Below, piece by piece: positions 40,644 through 50,560 of a DNA stretch of 64,000 bases (its first letter is position 1; the number at the start of each line of letters is the position of its first letter). Source of the stretch: Shewanella benthica (GTDB taxonomy: Bacteria; Pseudomonadota; Gammaproteobacteria; Enterobacterales; Shewanellaceae); the NCBI GenBank assembly GCA_023284085.1, contig JAKVHY010000001.1, positions 186,001 to 250,000 on the forward strand, given 5' to 3'. The position numbers and the translations under genes were made by a program. The notes under the pieces are model-generated. The model searched no databases. It was not told where the DNA came from and worked only from the letters and a program-made list of their open reading frames with translations.

Positions 40644-43600
40644 ATGGAGCTTAGGCGACATGAGGTTACATTTGGTTTTCTTCAAGGGCTGTTTTTTGGT
40701 AAAACGGCGAGCTTGTGTGAGCTAGGCTTAACCATTGACGGGAAATTATTCACCTATCCGAGTATTGAACAACCGGTTGAGGTGAGGGCGGGCTGGTTTA
40801 CTCAAACTTTGGTTTGGGGTAGCAATAAGTTTACCTTTTTCAGGCTTATTCCGAGTAAACCTTTGTTCAAATTCGCCAAGCACAACAGACTTGCGTTTTG
40901 TAAGCCAAGTTTACTGGCAGCATATGATGACTTGCTCGTCGACATCGCCAAGTTCGATAAAGAGTTTAGGCTGCACCAACGCTATTTACGTCATTCAGAT
41001 AGAGCCCGTTTACACCAAGGTTACAGTGGGAGCTTGGCATCATTTAAGCAAACCACGCATTTCAAAACATTAGGTTTCGATGTCACTAAGCTCAATTGCC
41101 GACTGGCTAAGTTTATTAAGCAACCGCAGCAGTTTACGGCTAAATACAATCAATGGTGGCAGGGTCAGCAGTTAGAGTCTTATCAGACTCTTTTTGATTC
41201 GTTAGAAAATCATCCGCTAACACCTCTGCAGCGCCAAGCCTGTGTTATCGATGAAAACAACACCTTAGTCATTGCCGGTGCGGGTACAGGTAAAACCAGC
41301 ACCATGGCGGCCAAAGCTGCGTATCTGGTCAAACAAGGTTTGGCCAAGCCCAATGAAATTTTGATGTTGGCTTATGGTAAAGACGCCATGGTCGAACTTA
41401 AAGAGCGGGTTTACGCCATTCCTGGCCTAAACTCGGTAAAAGTGAGTACCTTTCATGGCCTAGGTAAAGAGATTATTCAATCTTACTTGGACGAGTCTAC
41501 CCAAGTGTCTGTGCTTGCCAGTGATACTAAAAAGTTTACTCAATTTGTCGATCAGCAGATCGATGCCATTGTCGCCGACTCTAAAATGGCCGATCCTGTT
41601 GCCGATTATTTTGGTCGTTATCTGTATCCCCAAGTCAATGAACTGGACTTTCAAACTCAGGGCCAATATCGCTCATACCTTAAAAATAATGAGATAAGAG
41701 CGCTTTCGGGTGACTTGGTGAAGAGCTTTCAAGAGCTCACCATCTGTAATTACCTATTTACGCACGGCATACAATTTCAGTATGAACCTAAGTATCAGCC
41801 TGTAAATGGGGTTTCAGTGAGTGAACCGGGAAAAAGTGTATATCAACCTGACTTTTATATTCCGGCACTCGATGCTTATCTGGAGCATTTCGGCATAGAT
41901 AAGCAAGATAATACCCGGCCTGATATCGATAAACTAGCCTATAACCTTAGCCGCGAATGGAAAATTGACACCCATAAACGTCATAACACCTGTTTATTAC
42001 AGACTTTTAGTTGGCAAGCCGACTTGGGCGAGCTGGAGCAGCGTTTAGAGGCCCTATTATGTGAACGATGTGAGCAGATAGGGCTGGCACAAAACCAGCT
42101 GTTTAAGCCTATATCGCCTGAAGAGGTGTTTGCTCAGGTAAAAGCCTTGGGCGTTTACCGTAATGTCAGTCGGCTTATGTCGAGTTTTCTGTCTCTTTTT
42201 AAAGCCTCGAGCCTATCTTTAGCGGATCTTGAGCTGATTAAGGTGACACCTGCTAGTGATGATAAGGGTGATAAAAAAAGTACCCTTTATAATCAAGTCA
42301 GGTGGAAGGCCTTTCTGCACCTGTTTAGATGGGTGATAACCCAGTATGAGGCGCACCTTAGCTCGCTTAAGACCTTAGATTTTTCAGATATGATCAGCCA
42401 AGGCATTAAGATGACGCAAGCGAGTGACTTTCATCAGCAGACGCAAGGTAGATTTCGTTTTAAATACATCATGGTTGATGAGTTCCAAGATATTTCGGCT
42501 GAGCGCGCTAAGCTGGTGACTCAGTTACGGGATTCAAGCCCAGGCTGTGCGCTATTTTGTGTGGGCGATGATTGGCAGGCGATTTATCGCTTTACCGGCA
42601 GCGACCTTAGGTTAACCACCGAATTTAAGCGGGTGTTTGGCGAGACTCGAGTTGTCACCTTAGACAAGACCTTTAGATTTAACGATAGGATTGAGAAGGT
42701 CGCCTCAGGCTTTATTCAGGCTAACCCGGCACAGCTTAAGAAAACCCTGACCACCCACACAGTGAGTGATAACCCGGAAGTCTGCTTATTGATTAATTCA
42801 AAAGAGACCGGGGTAGAGCAAGCTTTCAATAGCATTGTCGAAGCCATTAGCTCTAATTCAGATGCTAGCTCTAAGTCAACTGCAGGCTTGGACTCTGACT
42901 CTGACTCTAGTTCTAGGAAAGGGAAAGGGAAAGCCGCTGGATCTACAAGCGTGATGATTATCAGTCGTTTTAAATCTTCATTGAAGGATTTAAGCGTTTG
43001 GCAGAAACGTTATCCGCAACTGCAGATCTCAGGTTTCTCGGCCCATGGTTCAAAAGGTAAACAGGCCGACTTTGTTATCGTGCTCGATGTGAATGATGAC
43101 AAGTATGGTTTTCCGAGCAAGATAGCCAGCGATCCGATTTTAGAAGCTCTGCTGCCAAAACTTGATGATTATGCCTATACCGAAGAGCGCCGCTTGTTCT
43201 ATGTCGCCTTGTCCCGAGCTAAGCAGACGGTGTTTGTTCAAGCAGAGCTTGGTAAAGAGTCTGTTTTTGTTAAAGAGCTGCTTAAGTTTGAAGCTGATGT
43301 TCGCTGTTATCTCAGCGATCTCGCGCCTCTGTATATCGAGTCTTTATCTTGCCCCGAATGTAAGGAAGGCAAACTCATTCCCATAGAAGGGCGCTACGGC
43401 CTCTATTACACTTGCTCATTAGGCAAACATTATTGCGATACTAAGCTAGACGCGTGCACATCCTGTAAAAGCGCCCCTATGCTGCGTAATGATACCCACC
43501 ATATTTGTGCATCCGAAAAGTGTGACCATCAGCTACCAGTTTGCCCTGAGTGTATTTCAGGCAAGCTTATCAAGCGCACCAACAGTAAAAGCGGTAAAGA

Positions 43601-43673
43601 ATTTTTAGCTTGTAGCCTGCACCGCATGAAAGATGCAAATAGCTGTCAATATACGAGTAGATTGGCGGGTTAA
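40644..43673 (+). CDS. helD: HelD-like (DNA helicase IV) UvrD-family helicase with added zinc ribbons
   Basis: 1009 residues, against about 680 for E. coli HelD. Walker A IAGAGTGKT lies at about 209-217, FHGLGKEII, then Walker B VDEFQDIS (about 610) and GDDWQAIYRFTG, and motif VI FYVALSRAKQTVF, all in HelD order. A Ser/Asp/Lys-rich low-complexity linker sits between motifs IV and V (about 750-770). After the helicase, about 120 extra residues carry three CxxC topoisomerase-type zinc ribbons (CPECKEGKLIP, CTSCKSAP, CPECISGKLIK). Unwinds 3'-to-5' on single strands in the family. Flanked by repeats on both sides. Confidence 0.88.
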   Translation: MELRRHEVTFGFLQGLFFGKTASLCELGLTIDGKLFTYPSIEQPVEVRAGWFTQTLVWGSNKFTFFRLIPSKPLFKFAKHNRLAFCKPSLLAAYDDLLVDIAKFDKEFRLHQRYLRHSDRARLHQGYSGSLASFKQTTHFKTLGFDVTKLNCRLAKFIKQPQQFTAKYNQWWQGQQLESYQTLFDSLENHPLTPLQRQACVIDENNTLVIAGAGTGKTSTMAAKAAYLVKQGLAKPNEILMLAYGKDAMVELKERVYAIPGLNSVKVSTFHGLGKEIIQSYLDESTQVSVLASDTKKFTQFVDQQIDAIVADSKMADPVADYFGRYLYPQVNELDFQTQGQYRSYLKNNEIRALSGDLVKSFQELTICNYLFTHGIQFQYEPKYQPVNGVSVSEPGKSVYQPDFYIPALDAYLEHFGIDKQDNTRPDIDKLAYNLSREWKIDTHKRHNTCLLQTFSWQADLGELEQRLEALLCERCEQIGLAQNQLFKPISPEEVFAQVKALGVYRNVSRLMSSFLSLFKASSLSLADLELIKVTPASDDKGDKKSTLYNQVRWKAFLHLFRWVITQYEAHLSSLKTLDFSDMISQGIKMTQASDFHQQTQGRFRFKYIMVDEFQDISAERAKLVTQLRDSSPGCALFCVGDDWQAIYRFTGSDLRLTTEFKRVFGETRVVTLDKTFRFNDRIEKVASGFIQANPAQLKKTLTTHTVSDNPEVCLLINSKETGVEQAFNSIVEAISSNSDASSKSTAGLDSDSDSSSRKGKGKAAGSTSVMIISRFKSSLKDLSVWQKRYPQLQISGFSAHGSKGKQADFVIVLDVNDDKYGFPSKIASDPILEALLPKLDDYAYTEERRLFYVALSRAKQTVFVQAELGKESVFVKELLKFEADVRCYLSDLAPLYIESLSCPECKEGKLIPIEGRYGLYYTCSLGKHYCDTKLDACTSCKSAPMLRNDTHHICASEKCDHQLPVCPECISGKLIKRTNSKSGKEFLACSLHRMKDANSCQYTSRLAG

Positions 43674-43679
43674 ATGAGT

Positions 43680-44175
43680 TAAAGCAAAGACGGCGCTATC
43701 GCTGGAAGGGCTAAGATGATACTTCGTTGTTGGAGCAAAGACGACGCTTCGCTGGTTGAAGCTGAGACGATGCTTCGCTGGTTGAAGCTAGGACGACGCT
43801 TCGCTGGTTGAAGCTGAGACGATGCTTCGCTGGTTGAAGTTAAGACGACGCACACTAGATGTGCTGTTAGAGAAAAACGGAACTTCACTTACTTCGTCTT
43901 TCCGGCATGCTTGTTGGCCGGAATCCAGCTTTTTAAAATCAAGCTCATAAGCTGGATACCGGAACAAGTCCGGTATGACAGAATAAAAAGAAGCTAGATA
44001 ATAGATCACTCCTGACTCAATCGATATTTCCGTCGTTTATTACGGTCAGAGATAACAAGAGTAGGGAGGCGATATCCTTCTACCTCGTCTTCCCGCTTGC
44101 TTACCACTCTCTTTTCGGCACGTTTACCAGCTGTCTTTCCGGCGTTCTTGTTGGCCGGAACCCAGCTTTTAAACC
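43680..44175 (+). repeat. R4 tandem units, R1 elements, right polarity
   Basis: R4 units of the GACGATGCTTCGCTGG type, tandemly repeated at 43680-43870, then R1 at about 43895-43980. Fragments of R2 (44020-44050) and R1 (44130-44170) follow. Confidence 0.9.
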
Positions 44176-44213
44176 AAGTTCAGAACCTCATCCTGGAAAG
44201 ATTAGACTGCGCA

Positions 44214-45125
44214 TTATTGCTCTTTCGACAAGCGGTCTTTTAAGTGCTCGATGAGTAAGCTTGTTCGCTTGGGGAGGTGCTTTCTCTTAGGGTAGAGGAT
44301 ATACAGTGGGAGCACGCCTGTGGTTGTCCACTCGGGGAGTAATCTTATTATCGAGCTTTTCTGATTTTCTGTCAGTTTATCCAGGGCAAAGTCTGCGAGC
44401 ATGGCTATACCGGATTCGGCTAACATGGCTTCGACCATAGATGGCAGCATATTCGTTTTAAAGTTACCTGTGAGTTTGGTGTCATAGACTTCATTGGTTT
44501 TTACATGCACAAACTGCCAGTTATTAAGATTCAGTATTTCACTCTTATAGATGATGTGGTTGTATGCGGCGAGTTCACTCGGATGGTGAATATTACCATG
44601 GGTCTTTATGTAATTCTGGTGAGCGTACGGAGCACAGACTATAGGTTTTAGCTTATGTCCTACATAGCCTTCTGCTGGTGTGTCGGTTAAGTATACCGCC
44701 AGGTCGAAACCAGCTTCTATCAAGTCAACGGGCTGCTCAGTAAATGAGATTTCCAGCTCAATCAGTGGATGCTGTTTACTAAACTCCGCAAGAATGGCGG
44801 TGAGTCTGCTAGCCCCGAATGAAGCAGAAGCCGAGATCTTAATTTTACCTCTAGCCGCTTCGCTATCAAATATTTTGCTTTCAATCTCTTCGGCGTGATC
44901 CATTAGGGCTTTGGCATTTCTGTAGAACTCTTGCCCGTCTGCGGTAACAACAAACTGGCGTGTAGTCCTGTGGATCAATTGTTTATTTACTAGCGTCTCT
45001 AGTTTAACTAACTGGCGACTGACATGAGCTGTAGAGCAATCTAAGCGTTTAGCGGTCGCAGCAATGCTGCGCTCTTCACATAGTTGAATGTAGAGGGGAA
45101 GGTAACTTAGCCAGTTTATTTCCAT
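44214..45125 (-). CDS. LysR-family regulator
   Basis: 303 residues. The N-terminal HTH reads RSIAATAKRLDCSTAHVSRQ (about 19-38). The effector domain contains GYVGHKLKPIVCAPY. It diverges from the acetyltransferase gene at 45282 across about 155 bp, so it is a candidate regulator of that gene and of itself. Effector unknown. Confidence 0.9.
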   Translation of the reverse strand: MEINWLSYLPLYIQLCEERSIAATAKRLDCSTAHVSRQLVKLETLVNKQLIHRTTRQFVVTADGQEFYRNAKALMDHAEEIESKIFDSEAARGKIKISASASFGASRLTAILAEFSKQHPLIELEISFTEQPVDLIEAGFDLAVYLTDTPAEGYVGHKLKPIVCAPYAHQNYIKTHGNIHHPSELAAYNHIIYKSEILNLNNWQFVHVKTNEVYDTKLTGNFKTNMLPSMVEAMLAESGIAMLADFALDKLTENQKSSIIRLLPEWTTTGVLPLYILYPKRKHLPKRTSLLIEHLKDRLSKEQ

Positions 45126-45281
45126 ATGGTAATTCTGATTATCTATTTACTCACTTCTGGTAAGAATAGTGATTCGTTAGACTCTTTACAATAAAAACGT
45201 TTACTGCGGATGCATTTGAGACGGTGTGCTCCTCAGTAAGCCGTTTTATATGAAATAGGAAACTGAAAAGAGGTAATGGTC

Positions 45282-45944
45282 ATGAATGAATTTGCAAGCT
45301 GGTTAGAGTCTCGAGTACTTAAAGGGCAGATCACTAACCCAAATATTGAGGTGGGTGAGCACAGTTATTATTCAGGATTTTATCACGGTAAATCTTTCGA
45401 AGATCTTGCTGTACGTTATCTGCTTGGTGATGGTTCTACTAAGGATATTTGGGAAGCTGGTGTATATGGTGAGGTCGATAAACTCATCATTGGCAAGTTC
45501 AGCTCAATCGCTTCAGGTGCGTGCTTTATGTTGGCGGGGAATCAAGGCCACCGACTCGATTGGATCTCTACCTTTCCATTTGCGACAGACACATTTGGTG
45601 ATGGGGTTAAGAGTGGCTTTGAGTGTGCAGGAAATACAGTCATAGGTAACGATGTATGGATAGGCAGCGAAGCCATGATAATGCCAGGCGTACACATAGG
45701 TGACGGCGCTGTGATAGGTGCCCGAGCTGTGATAACGAAGGATGTCACGCCCTATAGCCTGGTCGTTGCCAACAATAGAGTGATAAAAAAGCGCTTCAGT
45801 GAGCAGGCTATTGCCCAGTTACTCGAGATGAAGTGGTGGAATTGGCCCGTGGATAAACTACAAGCAGCGATGCCTATTCTGTGTAGCGGAGATATTGAGG
45901 GTTTGTATGGGTTTTACAAGGCTCAGGTGATGCTCACGGAGTGA
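45282..45944 (+). CDS. CatB-related xenobiotic/virginiamycin-type O-acetyltransferase
   Basis: ATG 45282 is favoured over 45276 because AGAGG is 8 bp before it. 220 residues of left-handed beta-helix hexapeptide repeats: [10 protein letters not shown] at the N-terminus, [18 protein letters not shown] with the catalytic-type His, and [20 protein letters not shown]. The C-terminus ([16 protein letters not shown]) is typical of XAT enzymes. Acetyl-CoA dependent acceptor unknown; some members confer antibiotic resistance. Divergent LysR neighbour. Confidence 0.88.
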   Translation: MNEFASWLESRVLKGQITNPNIEVGEHSYYSGFYHGKSFEDLAVRYLLGDGSTKDIWEAGVYGEVDKLIIGKFSSIASGACFMLAGNQGHRLDWISTFPFATDTFGDGVKSGFECAGNTVIGNDVWIGSEAMIMPGVHIGDGAVIGARAVITKDVTPYSLVVANNRVIKKRFSEQAIAQLLEMKWWNWPVDKLQAAMPILCSGDIEGLYGFYKAQVMLTE

Positions 45945-45949
45945 GTTTA

Positions 45950-46515
45950 GTAAAACAGAGATGACACTTCGTTTGAAAGCTAAGAGTACGCTTATTTTGA
46001 AAGCCAAGACGATGCTCACTGTGTGAGCTTGGTAGTGCAAAGACGGAACTTCACTTACTTGGTCTTTCCGGCATGCTTGTTGGCCGTAATCCATTCTTTA
46101 TAATCAAACTCAGAAGCTGGATACCGGAACAAGTCCGGTATGACTGCATAAAAAGAAGTGAGGTTGTTGATTGCTTCAGACTCAATCGACATTTTCGTCA
46201 TCCTAGGCGGTCAGTGACATATATGTAGACGAATGTTCTTGATAGCTCCGAGCCAAAATAGAGGGGTCGATGACTTCTACACCCACTTCGTCTTTCCGGC
46301 ATGCTTGTTGGCCGGAACCCATTCTTGAATCAAGATCAAAGGCTGGATCCCGGAACGAGTCCGGGTCGATAAGTGCTCTCGGTTCTGGCATCCATGCTTC
46401 ACTCTACTTCCTATATCCCTATAGTCACTGCATGATCGACATTTCCGCCGTGACCCATAGGGATATGGGGAATGTCTGAATGATATCGGGAATATCACTG
46501 ACCTATGTCGGTCAG
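45950..46515 (+). repeat. R4, R1, R2/R3 composite repeats, right polarity
   Basis: R4 at 45955-46040, R1 at about 46065-46140 and 46290-46365. An R2 with a shortened cassette lies at 46375-46440 (GGTTCTGGCATCCATGCTTC), then R3 at 46450-46510. Confidence 0.9.
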
Positions 46516-46585
46516 TGACACATCATTTTACTTTTCATGATTAGAGTAAAGACTGTTGTGACAATACTCTATGCAAAGGCTTTAA

Positions 46586-46765
46586 TTATCGTCTAATCCT
46601 TTTTAGGACTCGTCGGTAGATGAAGTAAGCCCCAATTGCGCCGATGATGAAGGGGATAACAGTGACTGCAATATTGAACATTAGCTTAGTCACCGGAATA
46701 ATGATGAGAGTGACTAAAATTAACACGACTAAGGTAACTAATGCGATAAGGGTAATTTGATTCAT
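46586..46765 (-). CDS. Small two-span membrane protein (59 aa)
   Basis: The product begins MNQITLIALVTLVVLILVTL and ends GAYFIYRRVLKRIRR: two hydrophobic segments (about 4-23 and 29-49), then a strongly basic tail, with a good ribosome site AGGAAAAG just before the ATG. Hydrophobicity pattern, basic C-terminus and RBS are why I treat it as a real gene although it is short. Function unknown. Confidence 0.65.
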   Translation of the reverse strand: MNQITLIALVTLVVLILVTLIIIPVTKLMFNIAVTVIPFIIGAIGAYFIYRRVLKRIRR

Positions 46766-46924
46766 TCTTTTCCTGATTTGGTGCTTTTACTTTTTGCTAC
46801 TTGTTGCCAGTTCTTTAGGACTGAAAGCTTAATCAGCTAAGCCAAAGAACGAAACAACGCCTAACGAGTTGATATCATTATCGCAGGCTTATCTTATTCA
46901 TCCCTTAATTGAGCAAAAAAATGA

Positions 46925-47640
46925 TACTGAGCTGTAGAAGCTGAGAAGATACTTCGTTAGTGGAGCGGAGATGTTGGGCCAAGCTGAGATGACGCTTCGC
47001 TGTAAGTACTAAGACGATACTCACCATATTAGCTGTTAGAACCAAACGGTGTCTTGGGAGTACACAATCTCGTCATCCAGGCATGCTTACCACTGTCATT
47101 CCGGCATGCTTATTGGCCGGAATCTATTTTTCGAATCAAGATCAACAGCTGGATCCCGGAACGAGTCCGGGATGACGGCATAAAAAGAAGCTAGGTCGTT
47201 TATTGTTTCAGGCTTAATCGACATTATCTTCATTTATGATGTTCAGATGATATCAAGAGAGTGGACGGTGAGGTCTACACTAGCCTTCACTTTCTGGATG
47301 CTTACCTACTGTCATCCTGGCATGCTTACCACTGTCATTCCGGCACTCTTGTTGGCCGGAATCTATTCTTCGAATCAAGATCAACAGCTGGATCCCGGAA
47401 CGAGTCCGGGATGACGGCAAGTCTGGAACTGGTAAGGGAAGAGTATTTCGACCTAACTCATATAAGTTTGAAGACTATATGATGGTTGATGACGTCTATT
47501 GCCTACTTCGTCTTTCCGGCATGCTTGTTGGCCGGAATCCATATGTTTGAATTAAGACCAAAAGCTAAGAATGGATCCCGGAACGAGTCCGGGATGACAA
47601 GGAATCTGGAACTGGTAAGGGTAGAGGATATAGAGGGGGG
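46925..47640 (+). repeat. R4 and three R1 repeats, right polarity
   Basis: R4 at 46935-47035. R1 copies are at about 47085-47175, 47310-47415 (the first two nearly identical for 90 bp) and 47500-47600. Confidence 0.9.
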
Positions 47641-47703
47641 AGTAACCTCTGCTGCTTTAGGCGCAAAAACCAAATTTAATAAACCCAAAGCTGCCGATTA
47701 GCC

Positions 47704-48837
47704 TTATCGCGGTTTGAGGCGATAAATAGAGCCACTGTCGGTGGCAATGAGTAAATAGCCCTGATCATCTTCGATAATTTGACGTATACGTTGTTTAAGC
47801 TGGGTCAACAGTCGCTGCTCTGAACTGGCGCGCTCGCCATCTAGCACCACACGATTTAAGTGAGTTAGTTTCAATGCACCACTGAGTAAATCACCACGCC
47901 AGGCGCTGAAGGCGCGTCCGGAGTAAAGCAGTAAACTCGAGGGTGCGATCGATGGAGTATAGACTTTTATTGGCGGTTCCATCCCAGCCTTGAATGTGGC
48001 TTCACCGACATTAAATGGTCCCCAATATTCCTTGCCAAATGACACCACAGGCCAACCATAATTTCCACCAGCCTTTATCAGGTTAATTTCATCGCCCCCC
48101 CTAGGTCCGTGTTCTATCGCCCACAAGCGCTGGTTTTTAGCATCAAAAGCCAGTCCTTGCGGATTACGATGGCCATAACTGTAGATTGCGTCCAAAGCAT
48201 TATCATCACTTACGAAGGGATTATCTTGAGGCACTGTGCCATCGAGATTTAGCCGCAAGATGCTACCAGCGTGGGTGGTCAAATCCTGGCCGTTGGGACG
48301 ATGACCACGGTCACCGACCGAGAAAAACAGATGGCCTTTGTCATCGAAGGCAATGCGTGAGCCAAAGTGGCGGTTGGTGGTCGTTGCCGATTGGGTCACG
48401 AGCAGATCTTGCCATTGAGTTAAGCTCTGCCCCCGGAGCTGAGCACGTGCCAGCGTGGTTCGGCCCTGACCAGAGACAGGTTTTGCATAGGTAAAATATA
48501 GCCATTGCTGCTTGCTGTCAGTATTAGAGTCAGTATTAGTGTCAGTATTAGTGCCAATGGGGCCAAGCTGGATATCGAACAAGCCGCCTTGTCCCTTGGC
48601 GTAAACCTGTGGCACGCCCTTAATATTGTGACGCTGCCCGGTGGTAAGGTCCAACTGTATTAATTGACCGCCGCGCTCGGTGACCAAGAGTGTATTCGGC
48701 CCTATTAAGACCATGCCCCAGGGGATGCCTAGACCTTCTGCGACCTGCTCCAGCACATAGTCTGGGCTGGAACTCGCTTGGCACTCGATGCCAATTAGTG
48801 CAGTAAAAAAGGTTAAAATTAAGGATAAATGTTTCAT
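47704..48837 (-). CDS. PQQ-dependent soluble sugar dehydrogenase (YliI-like), secreted
   Basis: 377 residues. A signal peptide (LILTFFTALIGIECQA) is followed by the six-blade GSDH/sorbosone dehydrogenase propeller: VAEGLGIPWGMVLIGPNTLL, GGLFDIQLG, GHRPNGQDL, YGHRNPQGLAF and IEHGPRGGDEINLI with the catalytic His. It oxidises aldose sugars in the periplasm with PQQ. At about residues 103-115 an NTDTNTDSNTDS tract is encoded by a 12-bp tandem repeat (48519-48554) and is likely a variable loop. Confidence 0.9.
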   Translation of the reverse strand: MKHLSLILTFFTALIGIECQASSSPDYVLEQVAEGLGIPWGMVLIGPNTLLVTERGGQLIQLDLTTGQRHNIKGVPQVYAKGQGGLFDIQLGPIGTNTDTNTDSNTDSKQQWLYFTYAKPVSGQGRTTLARAQLRGQSLTQWQDLLVTQSATTTNRHFGSRIAFDDKGHLFFSVGDRGHRPNGQDLTTHAGSILRLNLDGTVPQDNPFVSDDNALDAIYSYGHRNPQGLAFDAKNQRLWAIEHGPRGGDEINLIKAGGNYGWPVVSFGKEYWGPFNVGEATFKAGMEPPIKVYTPSIAPSSLLLYSGRAFSAWRGDLLSGALKLTHLNRVVLDGERASSEQRLLTQLKQRIRQIIEDDQGYLLIATDSGSIYRLKPR

Positions 48838-48904
48838 CGTCGAGCCTCACGCCGGGGTTTAGAGAGCCTGCTTATTGCTATCTATAACGCAGGTTTGAGA
48901 GAAA

Positions 48905-49150
48905 AACAAATTTGGTAGAACAAAGACGGCGCTAACACTGGAACTGCAAAGATGACACTTCGTTTGAGAGCAAAGATGATGCTGCCGCTGGAAGTGCTAA
49001 GACGACGCTCATAGTATGAGCTGCTATAGTAAAATGCTGTCTCATGAGTACCCCTATCTCGTCTTTCCGGCGTGCTTGTTGGCCGGAATCCACTTCTTAG
49101 AACTTAAAGGCGGGAGCTGGATCCCGGAACAAGTCCGGGATGACGGTCAG
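48905..49150 (+). repeat. R4 and R1 repeats, right polarity
   Basis: R4 units at 48915-49020 and a full R1 at 49062-49145, running up to the end of the purA paralogue. A perfect GATAATTAC/GTAATTATC palindrome at 49154-49173 overlaps its stop. Confidence 0.85.
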
Positions 49151-49168
49151 ATTGATAATTACTGGTAA

Positions 49169-50425
49169 TTATCTAAGGATCATCTGCCCACGTTCTGGGC
49201 CTACTGATACCATTTTGATTGGTACACCCATCAAGGCTTCGATGCGAAGTACGTAGGCTTGTGCGGCTTGGGGTAGGCTTGCAAATGTGCGGCAACCTGT
49301 GATGTCTTCGCTCCAACCTTGCATCTCTTCATAAATAGGCGTTAGGGCTGCAGTTTGAGGCCAGATTGGGTTTTGTGTATGTTCACCGGCGTACGATACA
49401 CAGATTTTCAGATCTTTCATGCCTGTTAGGCAGTCAATCTTAGTCAATGCGATTTCGGTGGCGGCTTGTAGCTCGACACCATTACGGGTTGCGACGGCAT
49501 CAAAATAACCCATGTCACGAGGACGACCCGTTACTGCGCCGTATTCATTGGATGCTTCACGGAAGTTATCTTGCTCTTCCATTGCGGTCACTAACGTACC
49601 TGTACCCACTGATGAGCTGAATGATTTTGCCACGGCTATGATTCGCTCCGGGCGTAGCGCCGGTAAACCACTGCCAATGCCGGCATAGGCCGCCGTTACG
49701 TTTGAAGAGGTTGTCCATGGGTATTCGCCATAAACCAAGTCGCGGCCAGCACCCAATTGTGCTTCAAACAATAAGTTAGCCTGCTTGCTTTGCATGACTT
49801 TTAGTGGCTCAGTCACGTTGCAGATAAATTCGCGCCAAGGCGCCGTGACTTCTAATAACCATGCGGTCATCTCTTCAGCGCTTTGGCTGAAGTCACAGCT
49901 TGGGTATAGGGCTTTTAATTGTGGCATTTTCCAATCGAGCATAAATTGAATACGCTCAAGCAGTACTTCAGGCTGCATTAACCAGCCGACTAGAATGCCT
50001 TTCTTCATGACTCGGTCGCCATAGGCGGGGGCTATACCTTGACGAGTTGAGCCGTAGGCTGCATCGCCCAAACGCTCCTCTTCCAGAGTATCTTCGAGTG
50101 CGTGTAGAGGCAGACATAGAGTGGCGCGATCTGAAATGTGTAACTTAACACTCACGCCAGCCGCTTTCACCTCGGCAATCTCTTCACTTAATGCCGCAGG
50201 GCTGATGACCATGCCTGGGCCGAGTACCGCAATACAGTTTGGATTGAATATGCCACTCGGGAGCTGGTGTAATTTAAAGGTACCGAAGTCATTGACGACA
50301 GTATGACCCGCATTATTACCACCTTGAAAACGAATACTAGCAGCTGCATCAACGGCAAGAAAATCAACGATACGGCCTTTGCCTTCATCGCCCCAATTGG
50401 CACCCACAACAACAATAGACGGCAT
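49169..50425 (-). CDS. purA: Adenylosuccinate synthetase, divergent paralogue
   Basis: 418 residues. GANWGDEGKG (D13 catalytic) and NNAGHTV (H41) match canonical PurA, but the loop normally reading GTTGRGIGPAYEDK is STRQGIAPAYGD, and the GTGTL region also departs from the housekeeping consensus. It catalyses GTP-dependent IMP + Asp to adenylosuccinate in the family; I consider it likely a second PurA. Divergent from a LysR regulator, an unusual context for purA that suggests conditional expression. Confidence 0.85.
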   Translation of the reverse strand: MPSIVVVGANWGDEGKGRIVDFLAVDAAASIRFQGGNNAGHTVVNDFGTFKLHQLPSGIFNPNCIAVLGPGMVISPAALSEEIAEVKAAGVSVKLHISDRATLCLPLHALEDTLEEERLGDAAYGSTRQGIAPAYGDRVMKKGILVGWLMQPEVLLERIQFMLDWKMPQLKALYPSCDFSQSAEEMTAWLLEVTAPWREFICNVTEPLKVMQSKQANLLFEAQLGAGRDLVYGEYPWTTSSNVTAAYAGIGSGLPALRPERIIAVAKSFSSSVGTGTLVTAMEEQDNFREASNEYGAVTGRPRDMGYFDAVATRNGVELQAATEIALTKIDCLTGMKDLKICVSYAGEHTQNPIWPQTAALTPIYEEMQGWSEDITGCRTFASLPQAAQAYVLRIEALMGVPIKMVSVGPERGQMILR

Positions 50426-50560
50426 AACTCACACTCCTGAATAATTAAGGGACTATGCTAATCCAATGAGTCGGATATGGAAAATTAATAATTATTATCA
50501 ATTTGATAAGCAACTCATATATCATAGCGGATGAAATGACTTAAATAACCAGGTAAAAGT

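Noticed and set aside
49169-50425. PurZ (2-aminoadenine genome synthesis) instead of PurA
   Set aside because: The catalytic Asp and His of PurA (WGDEGKG, NNAGH) and the usual length are retained, and no phage Z-genome genes are nearby.
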